Shown: positions 24,920-35,460, counted from the stretch's first letter. The stretch is 64,000 nt of DNA from DATLWN01 sp964422615 (GCA_964422615.1 CAYRBJ010000005.1:1-64000); one strand, 5' to 3'. Notes: generated by a model from the letters alone, not told the origin. A program made the numbers and translations.

Positions 24920-25704
24920 GTCGGGAAGTTCCCCTGATGCACGTCCTCGGCCCAGCGGCTGATGGCATCCGACATGACTTGCCTGACATTGGCGTAGGCG
25001 GGGGCGAAGGGCGGATTTTCCTCGGAGATACCCAAGAGATCGTGCCATACCAGCACTTGGGCATCGCATCCGGCGCCGGCGCCGATGCCGACGGTAGGGA
25101 TAGCGACGGTCTGCGTGATTTCGGCAGCCAGATACTCAGGCACATTCTCCAGCACCACGGCCACGGCTCCGGCCTCGGCCACAGCCCTGGCATCCTTGAG
25201 AAGCCCGGTACGCTCTGCATCGTCCCGGCCGCGCTTGCGGTAGCTGCCGAAGCGCTTCACCGATTGCGGTGTCAGGCCGATGTGGGCGACGACAGCGATG
25301 CCGCGCTCGCTCAGGAAACGGATGGTGAGGGCCATAGGCTCGCCGCCTTCGAGCTTCACCGCATCGCAACCGGTTTCTTGCAGCACGCGCACCGAGGTGT
25401 CGAAAGCCTGTTCGGGGGATTTCTGATAGGTTCCGAAGGGCAGGTCGCAGACCACCCAGGCATGCTGGCGGCCGCGTACCACGGCGGCGGTGTGGTGGAG
25501 CATCTGATCGAGACCGACGGGCAGGGTGGTCTCCATGCCGAGGAGAGCCATGCCAAGCGAGTCACCGACCAGCAACACATCGATGCCGGCGGCCTCGGCA
25601 ATCTTGGCGGAAACGGCATCGTATGCCGTCAGCCAGGCTGTCTTTTCGCCACGCTGCTTGGCGCGCAGAAGCGTCGCCGCCGTGACGGATTTTCTTTCGT
25701 TCAT
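24916..25704 (-). CDS. panB: 3-methyl-2-oxobutanoate hydroxymethyltransferase
   Basis: A 262-residue TIM-barrel enzyme transferring a hydroxymethyl group from methylene-tetrahydrofolate to ketoisovalerate to make ketopantoate. It has TAYDAVSAKIAEAAGIDVLLVGDSLGM metal-binding elements (VGDSLGM) and IPTVGIGAGAGCDAQVLVWHD. An AAGGAA site precedes the ATG. It heads the panBCD operon, transcribed away from the alpha/beta-hydrolase gene. Confidence 0.96.
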   Translation of the reverse strand: MNERKSVTAATLLRAKQRGEKTAWLTAYDAVSAKIAEAAGIDVLLVGDSLGMALLGMETTLPVGLDQMLHHTAAVVRGRQHAWVVCDLPFGTYQKSPEQAFDTSVRVLQETGCDAVKLEGGEPMALTIRFLSERGIAVVAHIGLTPQSVKRFGSYRKRGRDDAERTGLLKDARAVAEAGAVAVVLENVPEYLAAEITQTVAIPTVGIGAGAGCDAQVLVWHDLLGISEENPPFAPAYANVRQVMSDAISRWAEDVHQGNFPT

Positions 25705-25799
25705 ACATTCCTTCCGCTTCGGTCCGCATGGGTACCGTCTTCAGGTTCGGCGAATTCTATACCCGGATCGCCTTTTTCGCCATCGGGCGGGTAAGCGAT

Positions 25800-25827
25800 T
25801 TCACAATGGGCATCGGATATCTATAAT
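25800..25827 (+). promoter_or_regulatory. Predicted promoter for the alpha/beta-hydrolase unit
   Basis: TTCACA at 25800-25805 and TATAAT at 25822-25827 are spaced by 16 bp. The start point would be near 25833, coinciding with the ATG of a 45-codon open frame that runs into the hydrolase start. Confidence 0.5.
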
Positions 25828-25832
25828 CGATC

Positions 25833-25970
25833 ATGATCTGGGCGATCCGTCTCGCCTCGCGCTCAGGATCCGACAGGCGATACGGAGTAAGGATGTCCGC
25901 ATATCGTACCTTCACAGATACCATGATCTTTTCCGCATGCCATGTAAAATCCGATACACTCGATGATTGA
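25833..25970 (+). CDS. Possible 45-residue leader ORF upstream of the hydrolase gene
   Basis: This frame opens at the predicted transcription start and ends with a TGA that overlaps the hydrolase ATG by eight bases. An internal Met at 25893 has GGAG 8-11 nt upstream and would give a 25-residue peptide. The sequence has no recognised domain and no repeated-codon run. It may serve only to couple translation to the downstream gene, which lacks a clear ribosome site of its own, or it may not be translated. Confidence 0.25.
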   Translation: MIWAIRLASRSGSDRRYGVRMSAYRTFTDTMIFSACHVKSDTLDD

Positions 25971-26934
25971 CGCGCTTTCGTTTGCCTTGTTCGTGATCGC
26001 CATGGGCGCGGTGGCGGTGGCCTTCGGCGGCCCGAAGATGCCGCCGCCGATACTGAGCATCAACGAAAAATTCAAAACCATCGATTTCTCGGCCCTGCCA
26101 CAGTTGCAGTATTACGAGGCCGCCGACGGAGAGCGGCTTGCGTACCGCGCCTATCTGCCGGAGCAGCACCCGGCGCTGGGGAGCGTGGTACTGGTGCATG
26201 GCTCTTCGGCAAACAGCAGCAGCATGCACCTTCTTGCCAGGGGTTTTGCAGACGCAGGGTATGCAGCGTTCGCCCTCGATATCCGTGGGCACGGCGCATC
26301 CGGAAGTCCGGGGATGATCGCCTACATTGGCCAACTGGAGGACGATCTTGCGGCATTCATGCACAGGGTGACACCACTCCCCCCCGTGACCATGGTCGGG
26401 TTCTCGGCGGGCGGTGGCTTTGCCATCCGCTTTGCCGGCAGCGACCGCCAGAATCTGTTCCACAACTATTTGCTGCTGTCTCCGTTCCTGGGCCATGATG
26501 CGCCCACGCTGCGTCCAGCCGGCGGTGGCTGGGTGAACGTGGGCATGCCGCGTTTGCTTGCCCTGACCGCGCTCAATTCCCTGGGCATTCGCTGGTTCAA
26601 CGATCTGCCGGTGGTCCGCTTTGCCCTGAACGAGGAGGCGCGAGCCGTGCTTACCCCGGCCTATTCGTTCACGCTTGCTGCGAATTTTCACCCGCAGCGC
26701 GACTATCAGCGGAATATCAGGGAGATACGCCGCTCCTGTGCCGTGGTGGCCGGCATCGACGACGATGTGTTCTACACGGACAGGCTGGAGCCGACGTTCC
26801 GTGATCTCGGAAAACCATGGCCGGTCACGCTATTGCCGGGCATCGGCCATGCTTCCCTGACCACGGACCCTAAGGGTATTTCCGCTGCCATCCGTGCGGT
26901 GCAGGAATTGCAGGAGGAAGCGGAAGATTCCTGA
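25963..26934 (+). CDS. Membrane-anchored alpha/beta hydrolase (serine hydrolase)
   Basis: A 323-residue protein with an N-terminal hydrophobic anchor (residues 5-22) and an alpha/beta-hydrolase domain resembling monoacylglycerol lipases/lysophospholipases. The nucleophile elbow is GFSAGG (Ser148). Candidate acid and base are the Asp of AGIDDDVF and the His of GIGHASL, and the oxyanion strand is VVLVHGSSANSS. The substrate is unknown. No strong ribosome site precedes the start; the overlapping leader frame may provide coupling. It converges on the small ABM-like gene. Confidence 0.75.
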   Translation: MIDALSFALFVIAMGAVAVAFGGPKMPPPILSINEKFKTIDFSALPQLQYYEAADGERLAYRAYLPEQHPALGSVVLVHGSSANSSSMHLLARGFADAGYAAFALDIRGHGASGSPGMIAYIGQLEDDLAAFMHRVTPLPPVTMVGFSAGGGFAIRFAGSDRQNLFHNYLLLSPFLGHDAPTLRPAGGGWVNVGMPRLLALTALNSLGIRWFNDLPVVRFALNEEARAVLTPAYSFTLAANFHPQRDYQRNIREIRRSCAVVAGIDDDVFYTDRLEPTFRDLGKPWPVTLLPGIGHASLTTDPKGISAAIRAVQELQEEAEDS

Positions 26935-26959
26935 CTCATTTCCGCTTTGTTCTTGTGTT

Positions 26960-27265
26960 TTATCTTTCGGTCAGATCACCGGCCACGATTTCCCCGACAT
27001 GGCGGTCGACAGGGCCAGCCAGATATGGCTTGACGTGTTCCGTGAACCACGGGGCGGCGATATTCCTGGAGATGTCGTTGAGCGATTCCAGATCCTGGAA
27101 CAGCACCAGGAGAATAGCCTTGTTTTCGCCTTCCCGGACCAGGGATGCGCCGCGAAACTCGAGACGTTCCCCGGAGAAGCTGGCCTGAAATTGCTCGACG
27201 GAGGTTTCCAGCTTCGACCAGTCCACGGTGTCCTGAAGGGTCAGGTGGTTCACGACGATGTGCAT
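26960..27265 (-). CDS. Small antibiotic-biosynthesis-monooxygenase-like (ABM fold) protein
   Basis: A 101-residue protein with the size and beta-alpha-beta pattern of dimeric alpha/beta-barrel ABM-like domains. A strand (MHIVVNHLTL), a helix, and ILLVLFQDLESLNDISRNIA with APWFTEHVKPYLAGPVDR near the C-terminus are seen. A GGAGG ribosome site sits 6 nt before the ATG. It is 121 bp downstream of a DedA gene. Function is not known and the family assignment rests on general pattern only. Confidence 0.5.
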   Translation of the reverse strand: MHIVVNHLTLQDTVDWSKLETSVEQFQASFSGERLEFRGASLVREGENKAILLVLFQDLESLNDISRNIAAPWFTEHVKPYLAGPVDRHVGEIVAGDLTER

Positions 27266-27386
27266 GCTGCCTCCGATATCCGGGTTTCATTTGCAGGGCG
27301 GTTCTGACCCATGTCCAAACGTAGCCCATCGATTCCGGCAAATATACCGTCGCATGCAGCCATCAGGCTGGTAATCCGGCAGGGAT

Positions 27387-27986
27387 TCAACTCCCGGAGT
27401 TGCCGCTGTCGTTGTCACCGAATTTGCGCACCACGTGGTGGTGGCCGTATTTGAAGTAGATGAGGACGGCAATGAGGGTGATGGCGAGGACGGCGATGAC
27501 GAGGCCCTCGACGCCGAAACGCTCGATGATGGCGATAGCGGCGACGCCGAGCAGGTGTCCGCCGAGATAGATGACGAAGGCCCATGACAGGCAGTTGATG
27601 ATCTGTAGGAAGAAGAAACGTGCGAAATCGATGGATGAGCATCCGAACAGGATGGCGGAGATCAGGCGGGTTCCGTAGAGATACTGGAAGATGAAGATGG
27701 ACCAGTGCGCATAGTGGTCGAGGATTTTGTTGGCCTTGTCGTAGTGGCGGTTCAAAAAGGGCACGGCGCGGATGATCTGCATGCCGCGCCAGCGTCCGAG
27801 AGCGAAGAAGGTGATGTGCCCTGCGAAGGCGCCGCCGGCGGCGGAGAGGATGACCTTCCAGGGCTCCATGATGCCTGCGGCGGCCAGGGCAGCGGCGGCC
27901 ATGAAGACGGACTCTCCCTCGATGAAGGTCCAGATGAACACGGCCCAGTAACCGTAGAGGTCGATCATGTGTCGGGCGTAATCCAT
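27387..27986 (-). CDS. DedA/VTT family membrane protein
   Basis: A 199-residue polytopic protein with DedA/SNARE-associated (VTT) features: an acidic re-entrant segment FIEGESVFMAAAALAA, GAFAGHITFFALGRWRG and the basic FLNRHYDKANKILDHYAHWSIFIFQYLYGTRL region with the conserved Arg. DedA proteins act in lipid scrambling, including undecaprenyl phosphate recycling. It lies 50 bp downstream of hisF and may be part of the same transcript. Confidence 0.85.
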   Translation of the reverse strand: MDYARHMIDLYGYWAVFIWTFIEGESVFMAAAALAAAGIMEPWKVILSAAGGAFAGHITFFALGRWRGMQIIRAVPFLNRHYDKANKILDHYAHWSIFIFQYLYGTRLISAILFGCSSIDFARFFFLQIINCLSWAFVIYLGGHLLGVAAIAIIERFGVEGLVIAVLAITLIAVLIYFKYGHHHVVRKFGDNDSGNSGS

Positions 27987-28036
27987 ACGGATGGCCTAGC
28001 TAGCGTAAAGCGACGGGTATGGGAAGTGCACCGCGC

Positions 28037-28792
28037 TCACAGCCTGACCGGGATGCCTAGACCGGACAGATACGCCTTGGCCTCGCCGATCGTGTGCTCG
28101 CCGAAATGGAATATGCTGGCCGCCAGCACTGCATCGGCCTTACCCTCGGTCAGGCCCTCGGCCAAGTGCTGTAAGGTACCGACGCCGCCGGAGGCGATCA
28201 CCGGCGCCGTCACGGCCTCGGCCACGGCCCGCGTCAGCGGGATATCGTAGCCCTGCTTGGTGCCGTCGGTATCCATGCTGGTCAGCAGGATTTCGCCGGC
28301 CCCGTAATCGCACATGCGCGAAGCCCACTGCAGGGCATCGATACCGGTCGGCTTGCGCCCGCCGTGCGTGAAGCATTCCCAATGATTCTCCACACGCTTG
28401 GCGTCGACGGCCACGACGATGGTGGAGGAGCCGAAACGCTCGGCGGCCTCGCGCACGAACTCGGGGCGTGCCAGGGCGGCGGTGTTGATCGACACCTTGT
28501 CGGCACCGGCGCGCAGCAACGCCTCGATGTCGGCCAGATCCCTGACGCCGCCGCCGACGGTCAGCGGCATGAACACATGCTCGGCCACGGCCGTGACCAT
28601 ATCGTACAGGGTATCACGGTTCTCATGGCTGGCACGGATGTCCAGGAAGGTCAGCTCGTCCGCCCCCTGTTCATCGTAGCGCATGGCGGCCTCGACCGGA
28701 TCGCCGGCATCGACGATGTCGACGAACTTGATGCCCTTGACCACGCGGCCCTCGGCCACATCCAGGCAGGGGATGATGCGTTTGGAGAGCAT
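28037..28792 (-). CDS. hisF: Imidazole glycerol phosphate synthase cyclase subunit
   Basis: A 251-residue (beta/alpha)8 barrel that uses ammonia from HisH to convert PRFAR to imidazole glycerol phosphate and AICAR. Catalytic Asp residues lie in IPCLDVAEGRVVKG and VVAVDAKRV, with phosphate loops VGGGVRD and ASGGVGTL. It is the last his gene of the unit, separated from hisA by a 124 bp hairpin-rich spacer. Confidence 0.97.
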   Translation of the reverse strand: MLSKRIIPCLDVAEGRVVKGIKFVDIVDAGDPVEAAMRYDEQGADELTFLDIRASHENRDTLYDMVTAVAEHVFMPLTVGGGVRDLADIEALLRAGADKVSINTAALARPEFVREAAERFGSSTIVVAVDAKRVENHWECFTHGGRKPTGIDALQWASRMCDYGAGEILLTSMDTDGTKQGYDIPLTRAVAEAVTAPVIASGGVGTLQHLAEGLTEGKADAVLAASIFHFGEHTIGEAKAYLSGLGIPVRL

Positions 28793-28916
28793 TACTCTGA
28801 CCGCCTGCGGGCATCCTGCCCTTCGGCCTTAGACGCTACGCAGGCTCGCGGTCCTGCTGCGCTCACGGGCTCGACAGGCTCGCCCGCCCCGCGTCCTGCG
28901 GGGAATGTGGGGCCGA
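28793..28916. repeat. Hairpin-rich spacer between hisA and hisF
   Basis: 124 bp with several inverted repeats (for example CCCCGC/GCGGGG near 28887-28903, and GGGC/GCCC pairs). The segment 28804-28829 closely resembles 30285-30307 in the hisB-hisH spacer. No coding potential is apparent. Confidence 0.55.
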
Positions 28917-29648
28917 TCATGCCGCCAGTTCCTCGATCGCAGCAGAGAAGTCGAGCGTGCCCTCATAGATGGCCCGCCCGGTGATGGCGCCACAGATGCC
29001 CTCATGCAGGTGTGCGGCCAGTCTCAGCACATCATCCAGGCGCGCCACGCCGCCGGAGGCGATGACCGGGATCGCCACCGATTTGGCCAGCTTCAGCGTT
29101 TCGTCGATGTTGGGGCCGGCCAGCATGCCGTCTCGGGCGATGTCGGTATAGATGATGGCGGTCACACCTGCATCTGCGAATCTCCGGGCTAGATCCACGG
29201 CCGCCACATCGGTGACATCATCCCAGCCATGCACGGCCACCATGCCTCCCTTGGCGTCGATACCCACGCAGATGCGCCCGGGAAAGCGCCGGCAGGCCTC
29301 GGTCACAAGCTCCGGGTTCGACACCGCCACCGAGCCAAGGATCACGCGTTGCACGCCGAGGGCAAGCGTTTGCTCGATTGCGGCCAGATCTCGCAGGCCG
29401 CCGCCGAGCTGCACCGGGATGTCCAGCGCCGCACAGATGCCCTGTACCACGGCCCGGTTCTCCGGGTGGCCGGCGAAGGCACCATCCAGGTCGACCACAT
29501 GCAGGCGTTGCGCTCCCTGGGACTGCCAACGGCGGGCCATGGCCACCGGATCATCGCCGTAGTCGGTTGCATCCTCCATACGGCCCTGCTTCAGGCGCAC
29601 GCAATGGCCGCCCTTCAGGTCGATGGCCGGGATCAGTTCGAAGTTCAT
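28917..29648 (-). CDS. hisA: ProFAR isomerase
   Basis: A 243-residue (beta/alpha)8 isomerase opening the ribose of ProFAR. The catalytic Asp lies in IPAIDLKGGHCVRL, the second Asp in IYTDIARDG, and the phosphate loops in LGGGLRD and ASGGVARL. The start at 29648 overlaps the hisH stop by ATGA; longer readings extend into hisH in another frame. It is part of the murA-his operon. Confidence 0.96.
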   Translation of the reverse strand: MNFELIPAIDLKGGHCVRLKQGRMEDATDYGDDPVAMARRWQSQGAQRLHVVDLDGAFAGHPENRAVVQGICAALDIPVQLGGGLRDLAAIEQTLALGVQRVILGSVAVSNPELVTEACRRFPGRICVGIDAKGGMVAVHGWDDVTDVAAVDLARRFADAGVTAIIYTDIARDGMLAGPNIDETLKLAKSVAIPVIASGGVARLDDVLRLAAHLHEGICGAITGRAIYEGTLDFSAAIEELAA

Positions 29649-30280
29649 GGCTGCCATCGGATGAATGCCTCCAGCAGTGCCAGTCCGGCACGCTGCGATT
29701 TCTCGGGATGGAACTGCACGCCGACGATGTTGTCTCGGCCGATAGCGGCGGCGAATGGGTAGGCGCCGTAGCTGCAGGCGGCCAGGATATGCTTGGGTTC
29801 GCTCGGCACGCATACATAGGAATGGACGAAGTACGCCTGCTGGCCGACCAGAGGCACCAGCACCGGATGCGGCTCGATTTCGGAGGCCAGCACCACGTCG
29901 TTCCAGCCCATGTGCGGGATCTTGAAGCCCTCATCCGGGTGCGTGGCCGGGAAGGCCTTGACGCTGCCCGGGATCAGGCCGAGCCCTTGATGGCGGCCGA
30001 ACTCGAAAGAGGCGTCCATCAGCACCTGCATACCCAGGCAGATACCGAGGAAGGGGATACCGTCATTGATGCGTTCGACGATGGCCGCTCCCAGGCCGGT
30101 ACGGGCCAAGGTACCAGCGCAATCACGGAAAGCGCCGACACCGGGTAGCACGATGCGCTCGGCCTTGGCCAGCCCCTCGGGGCTATCGACCAGGCGCACA
30201 CGTCCGCCCGCCTTCTCCAGGGCCTTGCCCACGGAGTGCAGGTTGCCCATGCCATAATTGATCAGCGCGATATCGTTCAT
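29645..30280 (-). CDS. hisH: Imidazole glycerol phosphate synthase glutaminase subunit
   Basis: A 211-residue class I glutamine amidotransferase supplying ammonia to HisF. The nucleophile elbow is GICLGMQVL and the His-Glu pair lies in VQFHPEKS. The N-terminus ALINYGMGNLHSV is conserved, fixing the start at 30280. It overlaps hisA by four bases and is preceded by a 190 bp spacer after hisB. Confidence 0.96.
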   Translation of the reverse strand: MNDIALINYGMGNLHSVGKALEKAGGRVRLVDSPEGLAKAERIVLPGVGAFRDCAGTLARTGLGAAIVERINDGIPFLGICLGMQVLMDASFEFGRHQGLGLIPGSVKAFPATHPDEGFKIPHMGWNDVVLASEIEPHPVLVPLVGQQAYFVHSYVCVPSEPKHILAACSYGAYPFAAAIGRDNIVGVQFHPEKSQRAGLALLEAFIRWQP

Positions 30281-30470
30281 GCGGCTGCAGGCTCCTGCCT
30301 TTCGCCTTTTGCCACTTTGCAAAAGTGCGGTGTTGCTTCGTTTCCGGGCGCATGGGATGCACCCGCCACCCAGCCGTGGACGGGTGAGGCGGCGTACTTT
30401 AGCGGTCCATCGCACATCTGGCGATCTCTAGGCCGCGTGAGTCACTTCTCCCTGCAGAACGAGGGCCGCG
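30281..30470. repeat. Hairpin-rich spacer between hisB and hisH
   Basis: 190 bp without a gene. It contains GCAGG-CT-CCTGC at 30287-30298, CACTTT-GCA-AAAGTG at about 30312-30326 and a wobble hairpin around GGGCGCAT/ATGCACCC. Parts resemble the hisA-hisF spacer and the sdhA-sdhB spacer, suggesting one dispersed repeat family. Confidence 0.55.
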
Positions 30471-31058
30471 TCACAGGGCTCCCTTGGTGGAGGGGATGCC
30501 GGGCTGGCGTGGATCGGGCGACACGGCCATGCGCAACGCCCGGCCGAAAGCCTTGAACGCCGTCTCGACGATATGGTGGTTGTTGGCGCCACGGATGGTA
30601 TCCAGGTGCAGGGTAATGCGCCCGTGATTGACCACGGCCTGGAAGAATTCGCGGAACAGATCCACATCGAAATCACCGACACGCTCCTTGGGGAAGCGCA
30701 GGTGGTATTCCAGCCCCGGGCGTCCGGACAGGTCCAGCACCACGCGCGCCAGCGCCTCGTCCAGCGGCACATAGGCATGGCCGTAGCGAACGATGCCCTG
30801 CTTGTCGCCGAGCGCATCGTGCAGGGCCTCTCCCAGGCAAATGCCGATATCCTCGACGGTGTGATGGTCGTCGATGTCACGATCACCCTTGGCATCGATG
30901 GATAAATCGATCAGGCCGTGGCGGGAGATCTGCTCCAGCATATGGTCGAGGAAGGGGATGGTGGTGTGGATATCCGCGCGCCCGTCGCCGTCCAGGTTCA
31001 GGCTCAGACGGATGTCGGTCTCCTTGGTCGTGCGTTCGATGCTGGCGGTGCGGCTCAT
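30471..31058 (-). CDS. hisB: Imidazoleglycerol-phosphate dehydratase
   Basis: A 195-residue monofunctional IGP dehydratase without the phosphatase domain of E. coli HisB. Manganese-site boxes are FLDHMLEQISRHG, DDHHTVEDIGICLG and NNHHIVETAFKAFGRAL, the normal set. The start overlaps the hisC stop by ATGA (31055-31058). A separate histidinol phosphatase must exist elsewhere, as none is seen here. Confidence 0.97.
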   Translation of the reverse strand: MSRTASIERTTKETDIRLSLNLDGDGRADIHTTIPFLDHMLEQISRHGLIDLSIDAKGDRDIDDHHTVEDIGICLGEALHDALGDKQGIVRYGHAYVPLDEALARVVLDLSGRPGLEYHLRFPKERVGDFDVDLFREFFQAVVNHGRITLHLDTIRGANNHHIVETAFKAFGRALRMAVSPDPRQPGIPSTKGAL

Positions 31059-32094
31059 GCAAGGATCTCCTTCAAAGCGTTCAGGAAGCGCTTATTCTCT
31101 TCCGAACTGCCGATGGTGACGCGCAGGCACTGGGCGAGCAAGCCATTCTGGCTATGCATGTTCTTGATCAGCACGCCGCACTGCTTCAGAGCCTCAAACA
31201 CCGCGTTGGCTTCAGCTCCCTTACCGACGCGGAACAACAGGAAGTTGGTCTGCGACGGAAATACCTCCACCTTGTCCAGGCCGGACATGGCTCCGAACAG
31301 CAGCTCGCGCTCCTTCTTGATCTTCGCTGCCTGCTTGTCGAACACGTCCATGTGGTCGAGCAGAAACAGGGCCGAGTGCTGGGTCAGGCTGTTGATGTTG
31401 TACGGCAGGCGCACCTTGTTGATCTGGGCGATTAGCTCCGGGTCACCCAGGGCGTATCCCAGGCGTAGACCGGCCCAGCCGAGTTTTGAGAAGGTACGCA
31501 GCACCAGCACGTTCTCTGCGATCAGGTCGGTATGCGTGCGCTCGGCAAAAGGTCGATAGGCCTCGTCGATAACCACCAGATCGCGGATGTTGCGGGCAAT
31601 GCTCTCGATTGTTTCCCGTGGCCACAGGTTTCCAGTGGGGTTGTTCGGGCAGGCCAAAAAGGTGATGGCGGCCTTCTCACGCGAACAGACATTCAGGAAC
31701 GATTTGGTGTTCAGTACGAAATCCCGGTCCAAGGGCACCGAGGCCACCGGGCGTTTCAGCCAGCGCGAGATCAGATTGTACATGACGAAGGTCGGTTCCG
31801 GTACCACGCAGGGGCCCGGCTCCGCCGCCATCAACAACATCTGGATGATGTCGTCCGAGCCGTTGCCGAGCAGCACGTGATCGGCCGACAGCCCTTCCAG
31901 TTCGCCGATCCTCCGGCGCAATTCATACATGTCGGCATCCGGGTAGCGGTTGATGTGCGTACCGGCGAGTGACTTGGCCCAGGAGGCACGCAGCGATGTC
32001 GGCAGGCCGTATGGGTTCTCCATGGCATCGAGCTTGACCATGCCGGTGCTGTCCGGCACGTGATAGGCCGCCAGTGAGCGGATATCGCCGCGGA

Positions 32095-32098
<4 letters not shown>
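31055..32098 (-). CDS. hisC: Histidinol-phosphate aminotransferase
   Basis: A 347-residue fold-type I PLP enzyme. It has LDAMENPYGLP at the N-terminus, NGSDDIIQMLL, PNNPTGNLW, DEAYRPF and the PLP-Lys region RTFSKLGWAGLRLGYALG. The start at 32098 gives MIRGDIRSL and overlaps the hisD stop; the longer open frame upstream is only the opposite reading of hisD. Confidence 0.96.
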
Positions 32099-33414
<1,316 letters not shown>

Positions 33415-33428
33415 GTCGGGTTCTCCTT

Positions 33429-34064
33429 TCAGCGCTCGACCGCTTGGCGCAGACGGTCGATGACGGGTTGGATGCGCTCTGCCTTGGTGGCATGGCTGGC
33501 CGGGTTGACGATCAGGCGGCTGGATATCTCGTACAGGGTATCCTCCTCGACCAGGCCGTTGGCCTTCAGGGTGCCACCGGTGGAGACGAGATCGACGATG
33601 CGCTCGGCCATGCCGACCAGCGGTGCAAGCTCCATCGATCCATACAGGTGGATGATCTCGGCCTGCACGCCCTGGCTGAGGTAATATTGCTCGGCCAAGT
33701 TGTCGTACTTGGTAGCGATGCGGATGTGGCTACCGCGCTTGGGCTTGCCGGTCTCGATCAGGGCCTTGGGGCCGGCCACGCACAGGCGGCAGCGGCCGAT
33801 GCCGAGATCCAGCGGTTCGTACACCTGCGGTCGCGTCTCCAGCAGCAGGTCGCGGCCGACGATGCCGAGATCGGCGGCGCCCCGTTCGACATAGGTGCAG
33901 ACGTCGGCGGCACGGATGATCAGAAAGCGCACGCCATCCGGGCCGTCCACCATCAGCTTGCGCGTGGTGTTGACGTCCTCGCTCGGCGTCAGTCCCGCCG
34001 CTTCGAGCAACGGCAGGGTTTCCACCAGGATGCGCCCCTTGGACAGGGCGATGGTCAGCGGCAT
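33429..34064 (-). CDS. hisG: ATP phosphoribosyltransferase, short form
   Basis: A 211-residue HisG lacking the C-terminal regulatory ACT-like domain. LTIALSKGRILVETLPLLEAAG and the PRPP-binding segment DLVSTGGTLKANGL are present. Short-form HisG is active only with the regulatory subunit HisZ, which is not in this window. The start at 34064 gives the conserved N-terminus; the upstream extension lies within murA in another frame. It follows murA by 5 bp. Confidence 0.95.
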   Translation of the reverse strand: MPLTIALSKGRILVETLPLLEAAGLTPSEDVNTTRKLMVDGPDGVRFLIIRAADVCTYVERGAADLGIVGRDLLLETRPQVYEPLDLGIGRCRLCVAGPKALIETGKPKRGSHIRIATKYDNLAEQYYLSQGVQAEIIHLYGSMELAPLVGMAERIVDLVSTGGTLKANGLVEEDTLYEISSRLIVNPASHATKAERIQPVIDRLRQAVER

Positions 34065-34069
34065 GTCGC

Positions 34070-35359
34070 TCACGCGGCCGCTTCCTGCAGCAGCTGTGTG
34101 TCGGATGTCTGGCGTTCGATGACGGCGCCCAGGCGGCGCAGTTTCTCCTCGATGCGTTCGTAACCGCGATCGATATGGTAGACGCGCGAGATCACCGTCT
34201 CTCCCTGCGCGGCCAGGCCTGCCAGGGCCAGGCTGGCCGAGGCCCTGAGGTCGGTGGCCATGACCTGGGCTCCCGACAGTGAATCCACGCCGCGCACGAT
34301 CGCCGCGCGCCCGTTCAGCTGGATGTCCGCACCCATACGGATCAGTTCCTGTGCATGCATGAAGCGATTCTCGAAGATGGTTTCGGTGATGGTGCTCGAT
34401 CCCTCGGCGGTGCACATCAGGGCCATGAACTGCGCTTGCAGGTCGGTCGGGAATCCGGGGTGGGGGGAGGTGTGCAGGTCGATGCCCCGCAGTCGGCCAT
34501 TGCTCTTGCAGCGGATCCAGTCCTCGCCGGTTTCGACGATGGCACCGGCTTCCTCAACCCGCGCCAGGAAGGTTTCCAGGGCACTGGGACAGGTCTGGGT
34601 GACGGTGACATCCCCGCCCGTCATCAGGGCAGCAGCCAGGTATGTGCCGGTTTCGATGCGATCGGCAATGACCGTGACCTCGCCGCCCTGGAGACGCTCC
34701 ACCCCCCGGATCTGCAGCCGGTCGGTGCCGGCGCCCTCAATGCGGGCACCGAGCGCATTCAGCGATTCGGCAAGGTTGACCACCTCCGGCTCGTGCGCGG
34801 CGTTTTCGATCAGCGTTTCGCCTCTGGCGAGCACTGCCGCCATCATCAGGTTCTCGGTGCCGGTGACGGTCACCTTGTCCAGCACGACGCGGGAGCCGTG
34901 CAGGCCGTTCGGAGCCTCGGCCACGACATACCCATGCTCGACGTCGACCCTGGCGCCCATGGCCTCCAGCCCCTTCAGGTGCATGTCGATCGGACGGGCG
35001 CCGATGGCGCAGCCGCCGGGCAGGGACACGCGGGCGCGCCCGAAGCGGGCCAGCAGTGGGCCGAGCACCAGTGAGGAAGCGCGCATGGTCTTGACCAGAT
35101 CGTACGGGGCTTCGGACTTGGTGGCGGGACGGGCATCGACGGTCAGCCGGCACTTGTCGTCGTAGGTGACCTCGGCGCCCTGATGCACCAGCAGGGTCAT
35201 CATCGTCGTGATGTCCTTCAAGTGCGGGATGCGGTGATAGACCACCGGGCCATCCGCCAGGATGGCGGAGGCGAGCAGCGGCAATGCGGCATTCTTGGCT
35301 CCGCTGGCCTCGATGGAGCCAGAAAGCGCTACGCCGCCTCTGATGAAGATTCTATCCAT
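34070..35359 (-). CDS. murA: UDP-N-acetylglucosamine 1-carboxyvinyltransferase
   Basis: A 429-residue EPSP-synthase-fold enzyme for the first committed step of peptidoglycan synthesis. The PEP-reactive Cys lies in LPGGCAIGARPID, and SGAKNAALPLLAS marks the N-terminus. The Cys form is the fosfomycin-sensitive type. It heads the his operon, an arrangement frequent in proteobacteria, and is divergent from thrB with about 100 bp between them. Confidence 0.97.
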   Translation of the reverse strand: MDRIFIRGGVALSGSIEASGAKNAALPLLASAILADGPVVYHRIPHLKDITTMMTLLVHQGAEVTYDDKCRLTVDARPATKSEAPYDLVKTMRASSLVLGPLLARFGRARVSLPGGCAIGARPIDMHLKGLEAMGARVDVEHGYVVAEAPNGLHGSRVVLDKVTVTGTENLMMAAVLARGETLIENAAHEPEVVNLAESLNALGARIEGAGTDRLQIRGVERLQGGEVTVIADRIETGTYLAAALMTGGDVTVTQTCPSALETFLARVEEAGAIVETGEDWIRCKSNGRLRGIDLHTSPHPGFPTDLQAQFMALMCTAEGSSTITETIFENRFMHAQELIRMGADIQLNGRAAIVRGVDSLSGAQVMATDLRASASLALAGLAAQGETVISRVYHIDRGYERIEEKLRRLGAVIERQTSDTQLLQEAAA

Positions 35360-35460
35360 TGGAGACTCGTATCATAGGAATGCCTAAATCTAGCCGTTGT
35401 GTGCGCAACGAACAATGAACACGTGGCATTTTTTTTACTGAAACCTCATGCTTTGCCCCC

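Noticed and set aside
28793..30470. CRISPR-like repeat array in the his spacers
   Set aside because: The similar segments are single, divergent and far apart, with no regular spacer length and no cas genes.
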